A program made the translations under genes and the position numbers. 64,000 nucleotides of DNA, from NCBI RefSeq assembly GCF_000234665.1, contig NC_018306.1:234031-298030 (forward strand), given 5' to 3'. The notes under the pieces are model-generated. The model saw nothing but the letters and a program-made list of their open reading frames with translations. It ran no database searches and was not told where the DNA came from. This stretch comes from Leishmania mexicana MHOM/GT/2001/U1103. Lineage: Eukaryota > Euglenozoa > Kinetoplastea > Trypanosomatida > Trypanosomatidae. Below, one piece after another: positions 28,485-38,087 of this stretch (position 1 is the first letter of the stretch; each line of letters begins with the position of its first letter).

Positions 28485-30464
28485 ATGCTTCGGCTGTCCG
28501 CCTCCCGCCGGTCGATGCAGAACATTCTGCACGACATCCAAGCCGCGGTGGAGTCACGGTCCATCATGGCGACCTCGTCCTTTGCGCAGCGGCGCTCTTT
28601 CCTGGTCGCCCTCAGCGAGGAGTTGCACCGCAACAGTGAACACATTATCCGTGCGAACCGGCGCGACTGCGATCTCTTCGGGCAGCAGCAGCAGCAGCGA
28701 GGCACGCCATCCGTGACGATACCGCCCACGCTGACGAGCACGAGTGCAGCGGCGAGTCTGCAGCCGTCCTCCTCGCTTCATGGTTGGCACGCTGGGTATC
28801 CGCCCTTTCTCGGTCCCCCGGGGCATCGCGTAGGTGACGCACAGGGTGTCTCCGTGGCAGCGGGGAACCCTGCGACCACCACGCCCGTGCTGAATGCCGC
28901 TGAAGGCTCTGGCGAGAGCTCACCACGTCGTCAGAATTCGCTCGAGTACGTGGAGAGCGCATCCCTGGCTGGAGGCGTGGACCATAGCAACAGGGGCGGT
29001 ACTGCCGCAGGTGGTCGTGTGGCAGCCACTCCAGAAGGTGCTGGCCCTGCTCTTGGCGAGACTGCAGCAGGGTCGCGAGCGACGAGCACCCCTGGCACTG
29101 CTGCTCCTGTCTCGCCGTCGTGGTGGACTTCCAGGGCGTCGTCAGCATCGCTGCAACTGATGCCGACCGCTGTATCAGGCCATGTCACTCGCACAGAGGC
29201 CGGTGGTGGAGGCGGGCATCTTCTCATCACCCCTGACAACCACTTCCTTATATCGCCTCTACGCCTCGACAAGCTGCACACAACCATTGAATACCTGCTC
29301 TGCCAGCCTGACCCCATCGCCATCCCGCCCTCTTGCTGGTTGCACGACCCCGCGGAGGGGGGCAGCGGCGCAGCGGCAAATTCGCTACGCGGACAGGGCT
29401 CTTTAGGTGCGGCTCCTGGCCATAACTCACCCCCGCTGCCATCGGAGGGAGGGGCACACGCAGGTTGTGGTCGCTGCACGCGGCGAACCGACCGACTCGA
29501 GGTCTACGAGCTCTCTGTGCCGCTGGGCATGGTTGGCATCCTCTCCCGATTCCGCCCACGCATCAGCATCGACGCGGTTGCCATGGGCCTCTTTGCCGGC
29601 AACACCGTCCTCGTGGATGGTGGGGTGTCGCTCTACTACACTAATATGGCCCTCATGTCGTCAGTGAGGCGTGCGCTGACGACCGCCGGCCTGTCGCCGA
29701 GCGCAGTGGTGTGCGTGGAGAGCTACGACGCGGCCCACCACAGCACGAGCGAGTGGCTGCAGCTGTCCGACTACGTGGATCTCGCTGTCGTGTGCGGACC
29801 GCCAAAGCTGTACCAGTTCGCCTCTCGTTACTCCACCATCCCGCTGATGCGCGCGACTGGGCAGTTTAGCAGCGTCTACGTGGACCAGAGCGCCTCCTTC
29901 GAGGTGGCGCTGGAGGTGATCCTCAACTCCAAGTTTCAGAAGCTTGGCGCTGCCAACGCCGTAACAACGGTCATCGTCCACAGCGACTTTCCGCGCTACA
30001 CGGAGCTTCTGCTGGCCCTCGCTGCTGAAGGCGCCGTGCTGCTTGGCGATGTCACCGCTCAAGAGCGCGTACCGGACTGCGTGCCGGAGCTCGCGAGTGA
30101 GGAGGAGTATCAGGGTCTCTCTCAGTATGGGCTGCGTGATGCTACACGCACGCTGTGCGTCAAGACGGTGGACTCGCTCGCTCAGGCGCTCTTCTTCATT
30201 GAGTCCTTCGGCTCCAAGCAGAGCGACTGCATCGTGGCCACAGACCTAGAGGTGTGCGCCACGTACTGCCGGCATGTCGACACGGCTGTCGCCCTGGTGA
30301 ACGCCTCCACCCGCCTCTCCAGTGGCGTACCGCTCGGCTGCGGCGTCGACTTCGCCATGTCCACCTCGAAGACTCACTGCCGCGGCCCACTGACGGTAGA
30401 GATGATGACGACGCGCAAACTTGTTGCTCGAAGTCCCAGCGCCCACCACGGCGCGCTGCGCTGA
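28485..30464 (+). CDS. Gamma-glutamyl phosphate reductase-like (ProA-like) pseudoenzyme, 659 aa
   Basis: Genuine ProA reduces gamma-glutamyl phosphate to glutamate semialdehyde in proline synthesis. The family pattern is clear: YELSVPLGMVGILSRFRPRI (about residue 340), the SDYVDLAVVCGPPKL segment, LFFIESFGSKQSDCIVAT, then VNASTRLSSGVPLGCGVDF and STSKTHCRGPLTVE at the C-terminus. However, the catalytic Cys of the usual CNA motif aligns with Ala490 in KLGAANAV (codon 29952-29954), so reductase activity is unlikely. A Ser/Gly/Ala-rich insertion of roughly 170 residues (about 75-250, with a five-Gln run) and another near 285-330 make it about 240 residues longer than ProA. A scaffold or regulatory role is inference. 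The frame itself is intact. Confidence 0.82.
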   Translation: MLRLSASRRSMQNILHDIQAAVESRSIMATSSFAQRRSFLVALSEELHRNSEHIIRANRRDCDLFGQQQQQRGTPSVTIPPTLTSTSAAASLQPSSSLHGWHAGYPPFLGPPGHRVGDAQGVSVAAGNPATTTPVLNAAEGSGESSPRRQNSLEYVESASLAGGVDHSNRGGTAAGGRVAATPEGAGPALGETAAGSRATSTPGTAAPVSPSWWTSRASSASLQLMPTAVSGHVTRTEAGGGGGHLLITPDNHFLISPLRLDKLHTTIEYLLCQPDPIAIPPSCWLHDPAEGGSGAAANSLRGQGSLGAAPGHNSPPLPSEGGAHAGCGRCTRRTDRLEVYELSVPLGMVGILSRFRPRISIDAVAMGLFAGNTVLVDGGVSLYYTNMALMSSVRRALTTAGLSPSAVVCVESYDAAHHSTSEWLQLSDYVDLAVVCGPPKLYQFASRYSTIPLMRATGQFSSVYVDQSASFEVALEVILNSKFQKLGAANAVTTVIVHSDFPRYTELLLALAAEGAVLLGDVTAQERVPDCVPELASEEEYQGLSQYGLRDATRTLCVKTVDSLAQALFFIESFGSKQSDCIVATDLEVCATYCRHVDTAVALVNASTRLSSGVPLGCGVDFAMSTSKTHCRGPLTVEMMTTRKLVARSPSAHHGALR

Positions 30465-31492
30465 CGTCACCTCAAGGGAGAGAGAGGGCGTGGTTGGCGT
30501 CTGGACACCGCTTCCACAGACATGCCGCTCATCGGCGTTCTGAGGTGAAGGGCGTGTGTGCGTGACTCTGTGGGATGGGCAGCATGTGCGCTGCTGTCGA
30601 TGTATGTCGCTCGCGCTTCAGCGGATTCGCCCCCATACTCGGGCATTGCTTCCCTCAAGCGTCGGGGGATGGACGCTGCTCCCTCCCTTCCGGGTCTCAG
30701 CGTCACGCATCTGCCGTGCTTCGAATTGGACAGCAGCGCCTGTCAACGTCGCTGCTGCCGCTGCTGCGCGCGCACGCGGGTGGTGCGCATATCCCCTTCA
30801 TCGATGACAGCTGTCGCATCTCCCTGCTGCGGAGTGTCTCGGCTGTGCTTGTCTCTTCTCGTTTTGAGGCGTCGCCTCCGTTCACGAGCCTGTTTTCCCT
30901 GCCCCCCCTCCCCCGCAGCGCATGGGCCGAGCGAAGCGCGCGTGCCGCCCACCTTTACCACAAACATTTTTCTATGCGATTGGTCGTTGTCTGCCCTGTC
31001 GAGCGTCGGTGCGCGGGTGCGGGGCGCAGGACTTTGGCTGTCGCAGGCGTTGGCTACATCCCCTCACGCTGGGCACCTTCTTTGCTGCACTGTGTGTAGG
31101 TGTGCCTCTTGCAGAGTGCGTGACACAGCGGTGTCTCGTGAGGCGGTGCAGCTTCTCACGCAAGGCGCGAACAGCGAGCCTGATCACTCGCCTGCAGGTC
31201 GTGTCTCACGCTCGATGTCCTTCGCGGTAGGTCCGAGCCGTGAAGACGTGCTGCATCGCTTACTGTGACATCTTCCGCTGCACCTCTCCGCCGCCGCCGG
31301 CCCGCTGCGCGCACACGCATCGACGGGCGGCCTCGCTCCACGTGGCATTCATCGACTGGAAGGGGACGACCGCCACAGTGCAGAGCACGCAATAGAGGTG
31401 CTCCACCAGTTGAGGGAGGCGTGACACGTGTGGTACGCGCGCGTGTGTGTGTGCTGACTTCGAAGGCTGACGACTCTTCACGTACACGTTCC
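30465..31492 (+). other. Intergenic region between the ProA-like and LRR genes
   Basis: No gene seen in about 1 kb. C/T tracts near 30890-30915 and 31075-31085 could serve polyadenylation/splicing signals. Open frames on + lack domains. Confidence 0.55.
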
Positions 31493-31555
31493 CCTCTTTG
31501 TCTCCGCTTCTGCATTACGTGTCCTCTCCTCACATCCACGTGGCACCATCACCAG
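31493..31555 (+). promoter_or_regulatory. Polypyrimidine tract and splice acceptor for the LRR gene
   Basis: CCCCTCTTTGTCTCCGCTTC tract followed by C/T-rich sequence, with first AG at 31554-31555, 45 nt before the ATG. Confidence 0.6.
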
Positions 31556-31599
31556 CCACGCCACGTGCGCTCTCGTAAAGCACGCCGTTTTTCACGATC

Positions 31600-34500
31600 A
31601 TGTCACATCAGCGCGGCGAGGAGGATAACAACTTCGCCTGTGCGTCCCCCAACGGTGCGGGCAGCACAACTACTGGCGGCGATGACGACCACCGCACTGT
31701 GGCAGCGCTGCGACTCATGCGCGATGTTCTCCTGATGGAGGACTGGTTCGTAGAGCGGCCCCCGCTCGCTCTCGCCTTCGCGCATCCGTACATACGACTG
31801 TGGTGCGAGATGTGGCGCACGGAATACGTCGGCGACCTTCACGCACCGGCCGTGCATGAGTCGCCCGTGGCGGAGCCGCCACGCAACACGCGCGGCCCCG
31901 CAGCACCGCCGGCCTCTTTTGTGGGCATTGGGCTGCGTCGCCTCCGCAATCCGATTGCCTTCACGGACCCCACCTCGGCGGGCGGTGCCGGCATCCTCAG
32001 CGGCGGCGGTCCTCTGACGTCGTCGTCTTCGGTACTTTCGACCTCACCGCACGCCGCGGCAGCGCAGCGGACAGTGCGGTCACTGGTGGCTCCAGTTCTG
32101 ACTTATCCCGAGCCGGTTGACGCGATGGAGTCAGAGCCGCTCTACGACGCGGCCGCCGTGCGCGGCATCCCAGTCGTGGACCCAACGGCCCCCTTGTTCG
32201 CCCTAGAGGCGTACACGGAGCACGTGTTCCGCATGCCAATTGGGATGAGGCTCGGCCATGTGCGGCTGCTTACCCTGTGGCTGCCGTGCCACTGCCCCTC
32301 ACACGCTACTCCAGTTAGCCAGCGTGCGCGCCTGGTGAGGGGGCTGTTCAGTCACGTGCCGGCATCCGTGACGCACGGCGCTGCCATGAAAGTGGCTGCC
32401 TGCATCCACACAGCAGAAGCGCAGTGGGCGGTGCGTCACGAACCACAACAGATGCCGGCACCCGCAGTTTCGTCGCAGCATGTGAAGGGCTCCTCCGGCG
32501 GCGTCACTGCTCTCAACACTGACGCTGACGCTGACGCCACCATGGCCGATAGCAGTGACTCGTCGGCGGAGCGAGGCAGGGCTCACATGGAACAAGCCGT
32601 GGAAGAGGACGACTGGGAGGCGATGGCGCTGGAAGAGGAGGCGCTGCTGGAACAGCAGCCTCTGTCAGTGTCCACAGCAGCAGCGGCAGTAGGACCACGC
32701 ATGAGTGACTCTCCGGGCCCTCAAGCGACCCCTCAAGTTCGCACCTGCTTCCCTCTCCCCACCACTCACCACCCATCGCTGCCCGCTGCAGCCACCAGCC
32801 CCACCACCCTTGCCTCCAGCGACACCAGCGCTGTTGCCGCTGCACCGCAGCCGCGTGGCGGTGCTTCCGCTGTCATCGAGGGCGTGTGCGTTGCCCTCCC
32901 TCCTCCTTGTGGTTGGTGGCTGCGTCGCGGTGTGCGGCCGCCGTCCGCGTTGCACGGCGCTCCCTTGCCTCTCTACGCTCACTGTATAGACGCGACGCGG
33001 CCGTGGCTGGACTGGCTCGAGGCGACGACGCGTGGCACCAGCGACGCGCTGCCTGACAAAGACGGCGGCAGCGCCATGCAGACGTTTCTTTGCGGGGTGT
33101 CGCTCAGCGGGTGGTCGCCCAAGTATGTGCAGCCAGCCATTGTCTCACGAGCGGAACTCGCACAGCGCAGCGTCTCGGTGAAGCTGGAGGACGCCATCTC
33201 CTCCACTCTGCCCTTGCGCGGTCTCCACATCGAGTCCTCTGTTGGCGCGCTGAAGCGGCTGCTGGGTGGCAGGAGCGGCGACCCCGGTGGCGGCGCGGCA
33301 CTTTTCGGTACCCTCGTCGCTCTTGACGCGCCGTACCTGCGGGACGCCGAGCTGGATTTGCTCGCAGGCCACGATCGACTGCCCGCGAGTGACGACGGCG
33401 ACGCCGGCAGCCTCGCGTCTGCCTTGTGCCGGTTGCGTCGACTGCGCTTCCTGTGCATGAATCACGGCCGCGGCGTTTTGGCGGAGGCGCCCTCGTTATC
33501 GCCAGCGCAAACAGGCGTCCTCAGTGCGCGCGCCGAGGAGCTGCTCCTCCACGGCGTCACCGGCCTCGCTCCGCGCACGCTGGCCTCAGTGGGGCGCTGC
33601 TGCGTGTCGCTGCGCACTGTAGATCTGACCAGCACCAGCGTCACAGATGATGAGCTGCACGCTCTCGTGTACGGTAGGTGGGACACACCCTGCAAAGACA
33701 GCAAGCCAGCGGCATGCCCAGCGAAGTTGTCCCCACTCGCTTGTCTGGAAGAGGTACGACTGACCGCCTGTCGCGGCGTCACTTGCGTCGATGCCCTCGC
33801 TGGACTCCCACGGTTGCGTCGCCTGGACCTGCGTGCCAGCGGTGTGCGCCAAGTCGCGGACCTTGCCGGGTGCCACATGCTGGAGGAGGTGGTACTGACG
33901 CGCTGCGAGCACGTGACGGAGCTGTACCCTCTCTGGCGACTCCCCCGGCTGCGCTGTGTGGAGGCGGACGGCGTCCGCCAACTACGGCCGTATCGAGCAC
34001 TCATGCCGCCCGCCGCCTCCACTGCGGAAGAGGGTGCGGGGGGCGACGAGTGCTCTGTGGCACCTTTAGTCCGGCTGAACCTCTCTCAGGCCGCCGTGAT
34101 CCGCGGGGCCAGCGTTGGCTACCTCGCGCGGCGTCTTCGCGACTTGAGCGGGCATTTCACATCGCTGGTGGTGCTGCTCCTTGACCACACCGACGCCGAC
34201 GATGACACGCTGCGCGCCTTGGCCGGGTTCCCAACGGCGGAGGTGGAGAGCGGCCGCTTCACAGGATGGTGCCTGCCGGTCGTCTCGTCGTTGAGGGAGC
34301 TCAGTCTCGTCGGCTGCGTTCGCGTGCACCGCCTGGGCCCTCTCGGCATGCTGCCGCAGCTCACCCGCCTGGTGGCTGACCATTCCGGTGCCGAGCACGT
34401 GGATGGCCTTCAGCACAGCCGCAGCCTCGACTCTCTCTCGTTGAGTCACTGCACACGACTGTGGGCCATCAGCCCCCTCGCCTACGTGACCTCACTGCGA

Positions 34501-35838
34501 TGCGTGGATTTAAGCCACACACCGGTCAATGACGCAGCGCTGCTGCGCTTCGTATACCCGACTGTGTTGGAGAGGCTGACGGCGCGGCGGCATCCGCACT
34601 TTGACGAGATCGTGGCGTCGCTGCAAGCCTGCACCGCCTCTCCCGCCTCTCTCGTCCCCTCACAGGTCGAGGAGCTACGTCTCTGTCACTGCATGTCGCT
34701 GCTGCACATCAGCTGCGTTGCGCACCTTCCACGACTGCGTAGACTTGACGTGGGCAACACAGCACTGTTTGATCGCGGGTTCGTGGGCTTCTTCGGCCAC
34801 ACGAAGGCTCTCCTGTGCACGCAGTCGTGGCTGACTGCCCACCCGGCTGGTGCCGCCGTCGATGAAGGCGGGGCGCTGAGATTGGCGCCACTGCCGGACG
34901 AGGCAGCGCTTCTCACCGCTTGGAGAAGGGATACTGAAACGGGAGCGGCGGTACCGCGAGACGCGAGTGCCACCTCCCGTGAAATCTCCGCTGGCCGCGC
35001 TGCTGTCACTGCTGGAGGACCGTTGCACACGGTCGAGTTCGACTTCTCCGTCGGCGCCGTGAATACCCTCACGCATGTGTGTCTCTCCTACTGCGTGGAG
35101 GTGCGCTGCATTACCGCCTTCGCCCTCTTCCCTCAACTGGTGTCACTCGACGTCACTGGGACGGCCGTCGACAGCGCCTCCCTCCTGGGCTTTGTGAACG
35201 TGCTGCTGGAGGGCTGCAGAAGCGGGGCTGCCGACGTTCCGGTGATGCGGCTCGAGGTGGAGGGCGACAGCCTGCGCCCGAGGGCGCTTCCGGCACGGGG
35301 GAGAAGAGCCGCGCCTGCCATATCGCTCTCTACGCGGGGCAGCGACGCGGGTGGTGCGGCTGTGGAGCCGGCTCTTCGCCGCCGCCGCCGACAATTTGCG
35401 CTCACGACGCTCACGCTGGCGTGGTGCCACTACCTCACCGACGTGCGGTGTTGCGCGGCCGTGCCGTCCCTGCGCCACCTGGACGTGTGCGGGACTTCCG
35501 TCGACAGTGCCAGTGTTGCGGCCTTCTCTTCTCGTGAGGCGTCCGCGTTGGCATCGGCGGCGTCGGAGGTGGAGGCGCAGTGGTGGCAGCACCATCGCTG
35601 CTCGCTCCTGTCGCTGGATGTTAGCTGTTGCCGCCGTGTCACCGACATTGCGCCGCTCTTCGCGACTCCGGCGAACCCATTGCCTGGCAACGGTGACAGC
35701 AGCGGGAGGCGAGAGTCTTCGGGTTACTGCCGTCCGCTCTCCTTGATGGAGCTGCGACTTCGCCACTCCGGTGTGACGTCCACCAAGGAGGAGCTGCGCG
35801 CCCTCGACCCCTTCGGCCGCTGCTTGTTTATGCTGTAG
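31600..35838 (+). CDS. Large leucine-rich-repeat protein, 1412 aa
   Basis: From about residue 570 to the C-terminus the protein is a long series of leucine-rich repeats. Examples are LEEVRLTACRGVTCVDALAG, LRRLDLRASGVRQVADLAG, LRELSLVGCVRVHRLGPLG and LVSLDVTGTAVDSASLLGF, many of the cysteine-containing type (LxxLxLxxCxxV). The N-terminal 570 residues contain a short conserved-looking helical start (LRLMRDVLLMEDWFVERPPL), an acidic stretch (EEDDWEAMALEEEALLEQ) and Ser/Ala-rich linkers. No kinase, F-box or transmembrane segment was recognised. It is probably a protein-interaction scaffold; the function is unknown. Confidence 0.85.
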   Translation: MSHQRGEEDNNFACASPNGAGSTTTGGDDDHRTVAALRLMRDVLLMEDWFVERPPLALAFAHPYIRLWCEMWRTEYVGDLHAPAVHESPVAEPPRNTRGPAAPPASFVGIGLRRLRNPIAFTDPTSAGGAGILSGGGPLTSSSSVLSTSPHAAAAQRTVRSLVAPVLTYPEPVDAMESEPLYDAAAVRGIPVVDPTAPLFALEAYTEHVFRMPIGMRLGHVRLLTLWLPCHCPSHATPVSQRARLVRGLFSHVPASVTHGAAMKVAACIHTAEAQWAVRHEPQQMPAPAVSSQHVKGSSGGVTALNTDADADATMADSSDSSAERGRAHMEQAVEEDDWEAMALEEEALLEQQPLSVSTAAAAVGPRMSDSPGPQATPQVRTCFPLPTTHHPSLPAAATSPTTLASSDTSAVAAAPQPRGGASAVIEGVCVALPPPCGWWLRRGVRPPSALHGAPLPLYAHCIDATRPWLDWLEATTRGTSDALPDKDGGSAMQTFLCGVSLSGWSPKYVQPAIVSRAELAQRSVSVKLEDAISSTLPLRGLHIESSVGALKRLLGGRSGDPGGGAALFGTLVALDAPYLRDAELDLLAGHDRLPASDDGDAGSLASALCRLRRLRFLCMNHGRGVLAEAPSLSPAQTGVLSARAEELLLHGVTGLAPRTLASVGRCCVSLRTVDLTSTSVTDDELHALVYGRWDTPCKDSKPAACPAKLSPLACLEEVRLTACRGVTCVDALAGLPRLRRLDLRASGVRQVADLAGCHMLEEVVLTRCEHVTELYPLWRLPRLRCVEADGVRQLRPYRALMPPAASTAEEGAGGDECSVAPLVRLNLSQAAVIRGASVGYLARRLRDLSGHFTSLVVLLLDHTDADDDTLRALAGFPTAEVESGRFTGWCLPVVSSLRELSLVGCVRVHRLGPLGMLPQLTRLVADHSGAEHVDGLQHSRSLDSLSLSHCTRLWAISPLAYVTSLRCVDLSHTPVNDAALLRFVYPTVLERLTARRHPHFDEIVASLQACTASPASLVPSQVEELRLCHCMSLLHISCVAHLPRLRRLDVGNTALFDRGFVGFFGHTKALLCTQSWLTAHPAGAAVDEGGALRLAPLPDEAALLTAWRRDTETGAAVPRDASATSREISAGRAAVTAGGPLHTVEFDFSVGAVNTLTHVCLSYCVEVRCITAFALFPQLVSLDVTGTAVDSASLLGFVNVLLEGCRSGAADVPVMRLEVEGDSLRPRALPARGRRAAPAISLSTRGSDAGGAAVEPALRRRRRQFALTTLTLAWCHYLTDVRCCAAVPSLRHLDVCGTSVDSASVAAFSSREASALASAASEVEAQWWQHHRCSLLSLDVSCCRRVTDIAPLFATPANPLPGNGDSSGRRESSGYCRPLSLMELRLRHSGVTSTKEELRALDPFGRCLFML

Positions 35839-36142
35839 TGTGGGGCGTGTCTCCCTCCCTGTGTGTGCGCGTGCGTTTCACTGTCTCTTACCTCATAAGA
35901 GCCTGCCGGCGTGTCTACGCCACGCCTCTCCCGCCTTTTCCATTTTTCTCTGTGACCACGATACGCGCCCGAGCTCTGCGTCACTCCCTCGCTCACTCGC
36001 GTGCTCGGACGTGCGCGCATCTGCTTCAGTGGTGGCGATGCGTGCCGCACTACCCTCATCTCACCACACTGTTCGTTCGCTGTCCTTCGCGTGGCACTCA
36101 GCGTTAACGCAACGCCGCGCCAACCGTGAGCCGCGATAATGT
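35839..36142 (+). other. Intergenic region before the twin-CX9C gene
   Basis: No gene seen. Contains a C/T-rich tract near 35922-35950. Confidence 0.5.
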
Positions 36143-36178
36143 CGTCTCTCCTCCCTCACTATCCCGCCCGCACTGCAG
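36143..36178 (+). promoter_or_regulatory. Polypyrimidine tract and splice acceptor for the twin-CX9C gene
   Basis: CTCTCCTCCCTCACTATCCC tract with AG at 36177-36178. The 184 nt to the start contain a CA-repeat (about 36260-36292) and a nine-G run, but no ATG. Confidence 0.5.
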
Positions 36179-36362
36179 CACTCTCCTCCACTTGTGGATC
36201 ATCTCGCAGGACAGACCATCCGCGTGCCACGAGAGACGCCGCACGCCCTCTTCGTACACACATACACACAGACACACACACACACACACACCTCTTCACC
36301 ACAGCACACCCGCGGACGGACTGCGTAGAAGAGCGTGGTCACCAGTTCGTGGGGGGGGGGAT

Positions 36363-37307
36363 ATGGCGAACACAGCCACCTCAAGCCCACCGGTGGAGAC
36401 GCCGCCCTTGCCTGGCAATGACAGCAACCTTGAGCCCAGCTCCACGACCACGGGCAACTCGTACGCACCTGCGAGCGCGGCTGAGTCCTCCGAGGAACTG
36501 AAGCGCTTGACGGCACTGGGCGCGCTGCTGGTCAACATGGGCGCCGCCTCCGAGGAGAAAATCTTCGGCATGAAGGACTCGGCTCCGATGCTGGCGTACC
36601 GCCAGAATCGCATGCACGAGCTCCTCGTCATCAACCGCCCGCAGGACGACGCGGCCGCGCACATGTTCATCTGGTACAAGCCGTGGACGTGGTGGAGTAG
36701 CGGCGCACAGGTGTCGCCGATTGTCAAGAGGATGCTGACGGAAGAGGGGAGCGCGAGTGCGCCAAGGACAACGGCGCCGCCCCAGACCAGTGGTAGTACA
36801 CAGACGGAGGCAGACGTAGTCGCGCCGCCACCGCCGCCGGACGCCGTGGAGTCCAAGGCAGCGCCGTCGAAGAGAAAGAAAGGCCTGCCTCCGGTGGACA
36901 TGCGTGCGTTGACGGACGAGGAAGTGGATGCCCTCACCCCCGCTGTGCGCGACGAGCGTGCGAAGCTGCTGCGCTCGGAGAAGCACATCCATGAGACGCT
37001 GCAGGGGATGGAAGACACACGATACCGTTACCTGGTCCCTTCGCGTGACCTCAAGTGTGAGGCCGAGGTGATGGCCGTGGTGCGGTGCTACGCGGAACGC
37101 AACGAAGCCAAGGCTGCCTCTCTTGCAGCGGAGGGCGGCCGCGCTCCGTCGGGAGCAGCTGCTGCATCGCACAACGGGCCAAGTGGCGGAGGGGAGAAGG
37201 CAACGGTGCGGGCGGACTTGTTAGCATGTGGGCTGCACGTGCAACGCCTTAAGGTCTGTGCGGAGTCGATGGTGATGCAGTATAGTCGAGAGGGCGAGGC
37301 AGCGTAG
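36363..37307 (+). CDS. Twin-CX9C (CHCH) protein, MIC19-like candidate, 314 aa
   Basis: The C-terminus holds two exact CX9C motifs, C232/C242 (CEAEVMAVVRC) and C289/C299 (CGLHVQRLKVC), the hallmark of intermembrane-space proteins oxidised by Mia40/Erv1. The first motif with its tail (CEAEVMAVVRCYAERNE) resembles MIC19/CHCHD3 (CADLQAKVLQCYRQN), suggesting a MICOS cristae-junction subunit; this is inference. The loop between motifs is about 46 residues and low-complexity, much longer than the usual 5-15. The N-terminal half has a Trp-rich patch (FIWYKPWTWW, about residue 103) and Pro/Ala linkers. No classical presequence is evident. The ATG at 36363 is the first after the splice acceptor. Confidence 0.82.
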   Translation: MANTATSSPPVETPPLPGNDSNLEPSSTTTGNSYAPASAAESSEELKRLTALGALLVNMGAASEEKIFGMKDSAPMLAYRQNRMHELLVINRPQDDAAAHMFIWYKPWTWWSSGAQVSPIVKRMLTEEGSASAPRTTAPPQTSGSTQTEADVVAPPPPPDAVESKAAPSKRKKGLPPVDMRALTDEEVDALTPAVRDERAKLLRSEKHIHETLQGMEDTRYRYLVPSRDLKCEAEVMAVVRCYAERNEAKAASLAAEGGRAPSGAAAASHNGPSGGGEKATVRADLLACGLHVQRLKVCAESMVMQYSREGEAA

Positions 37308-37854
37308 GGGAGGAGGGGGCGGTGGTGGTGGTGGTGGGGGCGACATCCGTTCATGCCGAGCTGAGACCCGGGCACACCGGCCACGACTCCGCCAGCCACG
37401 CAAGTTCACACTAGAATCGGTAGAGGGGACACACAAGGCACGATGGGGGCCCACGTTCACGCGGGTGCGGCCGTGCTGCTGGGTGGTGGAGGACGGGGCG
37501 AAGCCAAGCTGGCGTGCACATCTTCGCTTCGCGCCGACACAGCGCTCCACCTCTTTTGTGTTTCGTATTTCCATTTACACGTAGTCTGAGAGAGTCCTGT
37601 GTGGGTGCGCTTGGCGCATGCCGGCTAACTTGAAGGGCGGGCGCAGGAGGGCGTGGAGGGGGGGTGCTGCACCCCCCCCTCCAGACGACAAGCACTGAGA
37701 CGTGAGGAAGCGGGAATGGCGCACTTGCGTTGTTGCTTGTTGATATCTTCACGGGAATGGCCGGAGGACGGTCCCGCATCACCCCTCTCGCAACCGCCGC
37801 CGCCGCTCTGTCTGTCGTCCATTTCTCCTCTCAGCTGTGATGCGCCACTCATCA
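37308..37854 (+). other. Intergenic region between the twin-CX9C gene and NOP14
   Basis: No gene seen. Includes a GGT-rich run at about 37313-37340. Confidence 0.5.
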
Positions 37855-37958
37855 CCTTCCCTTTCCATTCTCTTCTCTACCGCCGTACACGATACGCGCG
37901 CGGTGCTGCAACCCACCCACCCACTTGTGACCGTTTGCTGGTGGCTCACGCCTGGCAG
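37855..37958 (+). promoter_or_regulatory. Polypyrimidine tract and splice acceptor for NOP14
   Basis: CCTTCCCTTTCCATTCTCTT tract (37856-37884) with the first AG at 37957-37958. No ATG before 38088. Confidence 0.55.
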
Positions 37959-38087
37959 CATCCCACGTCACTGCACCAACACACGTGCGGGCTGTCGTTG
38001 GACACCCTCTCCCACAGCAGCATCCCTCTAACGCAGGCTCTTCCTTCTACCGACTCGCCACCTCCCGAACCGTCTCCCGCGCACAGA

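Noticed and set aside
36260..36292. CA-dinucleotide run (others at 18979, 47807, 52152) considered as functional elements
   Set aside because: Ordinary microsatellites in UTR-like sequence; nothing ties them to a function.
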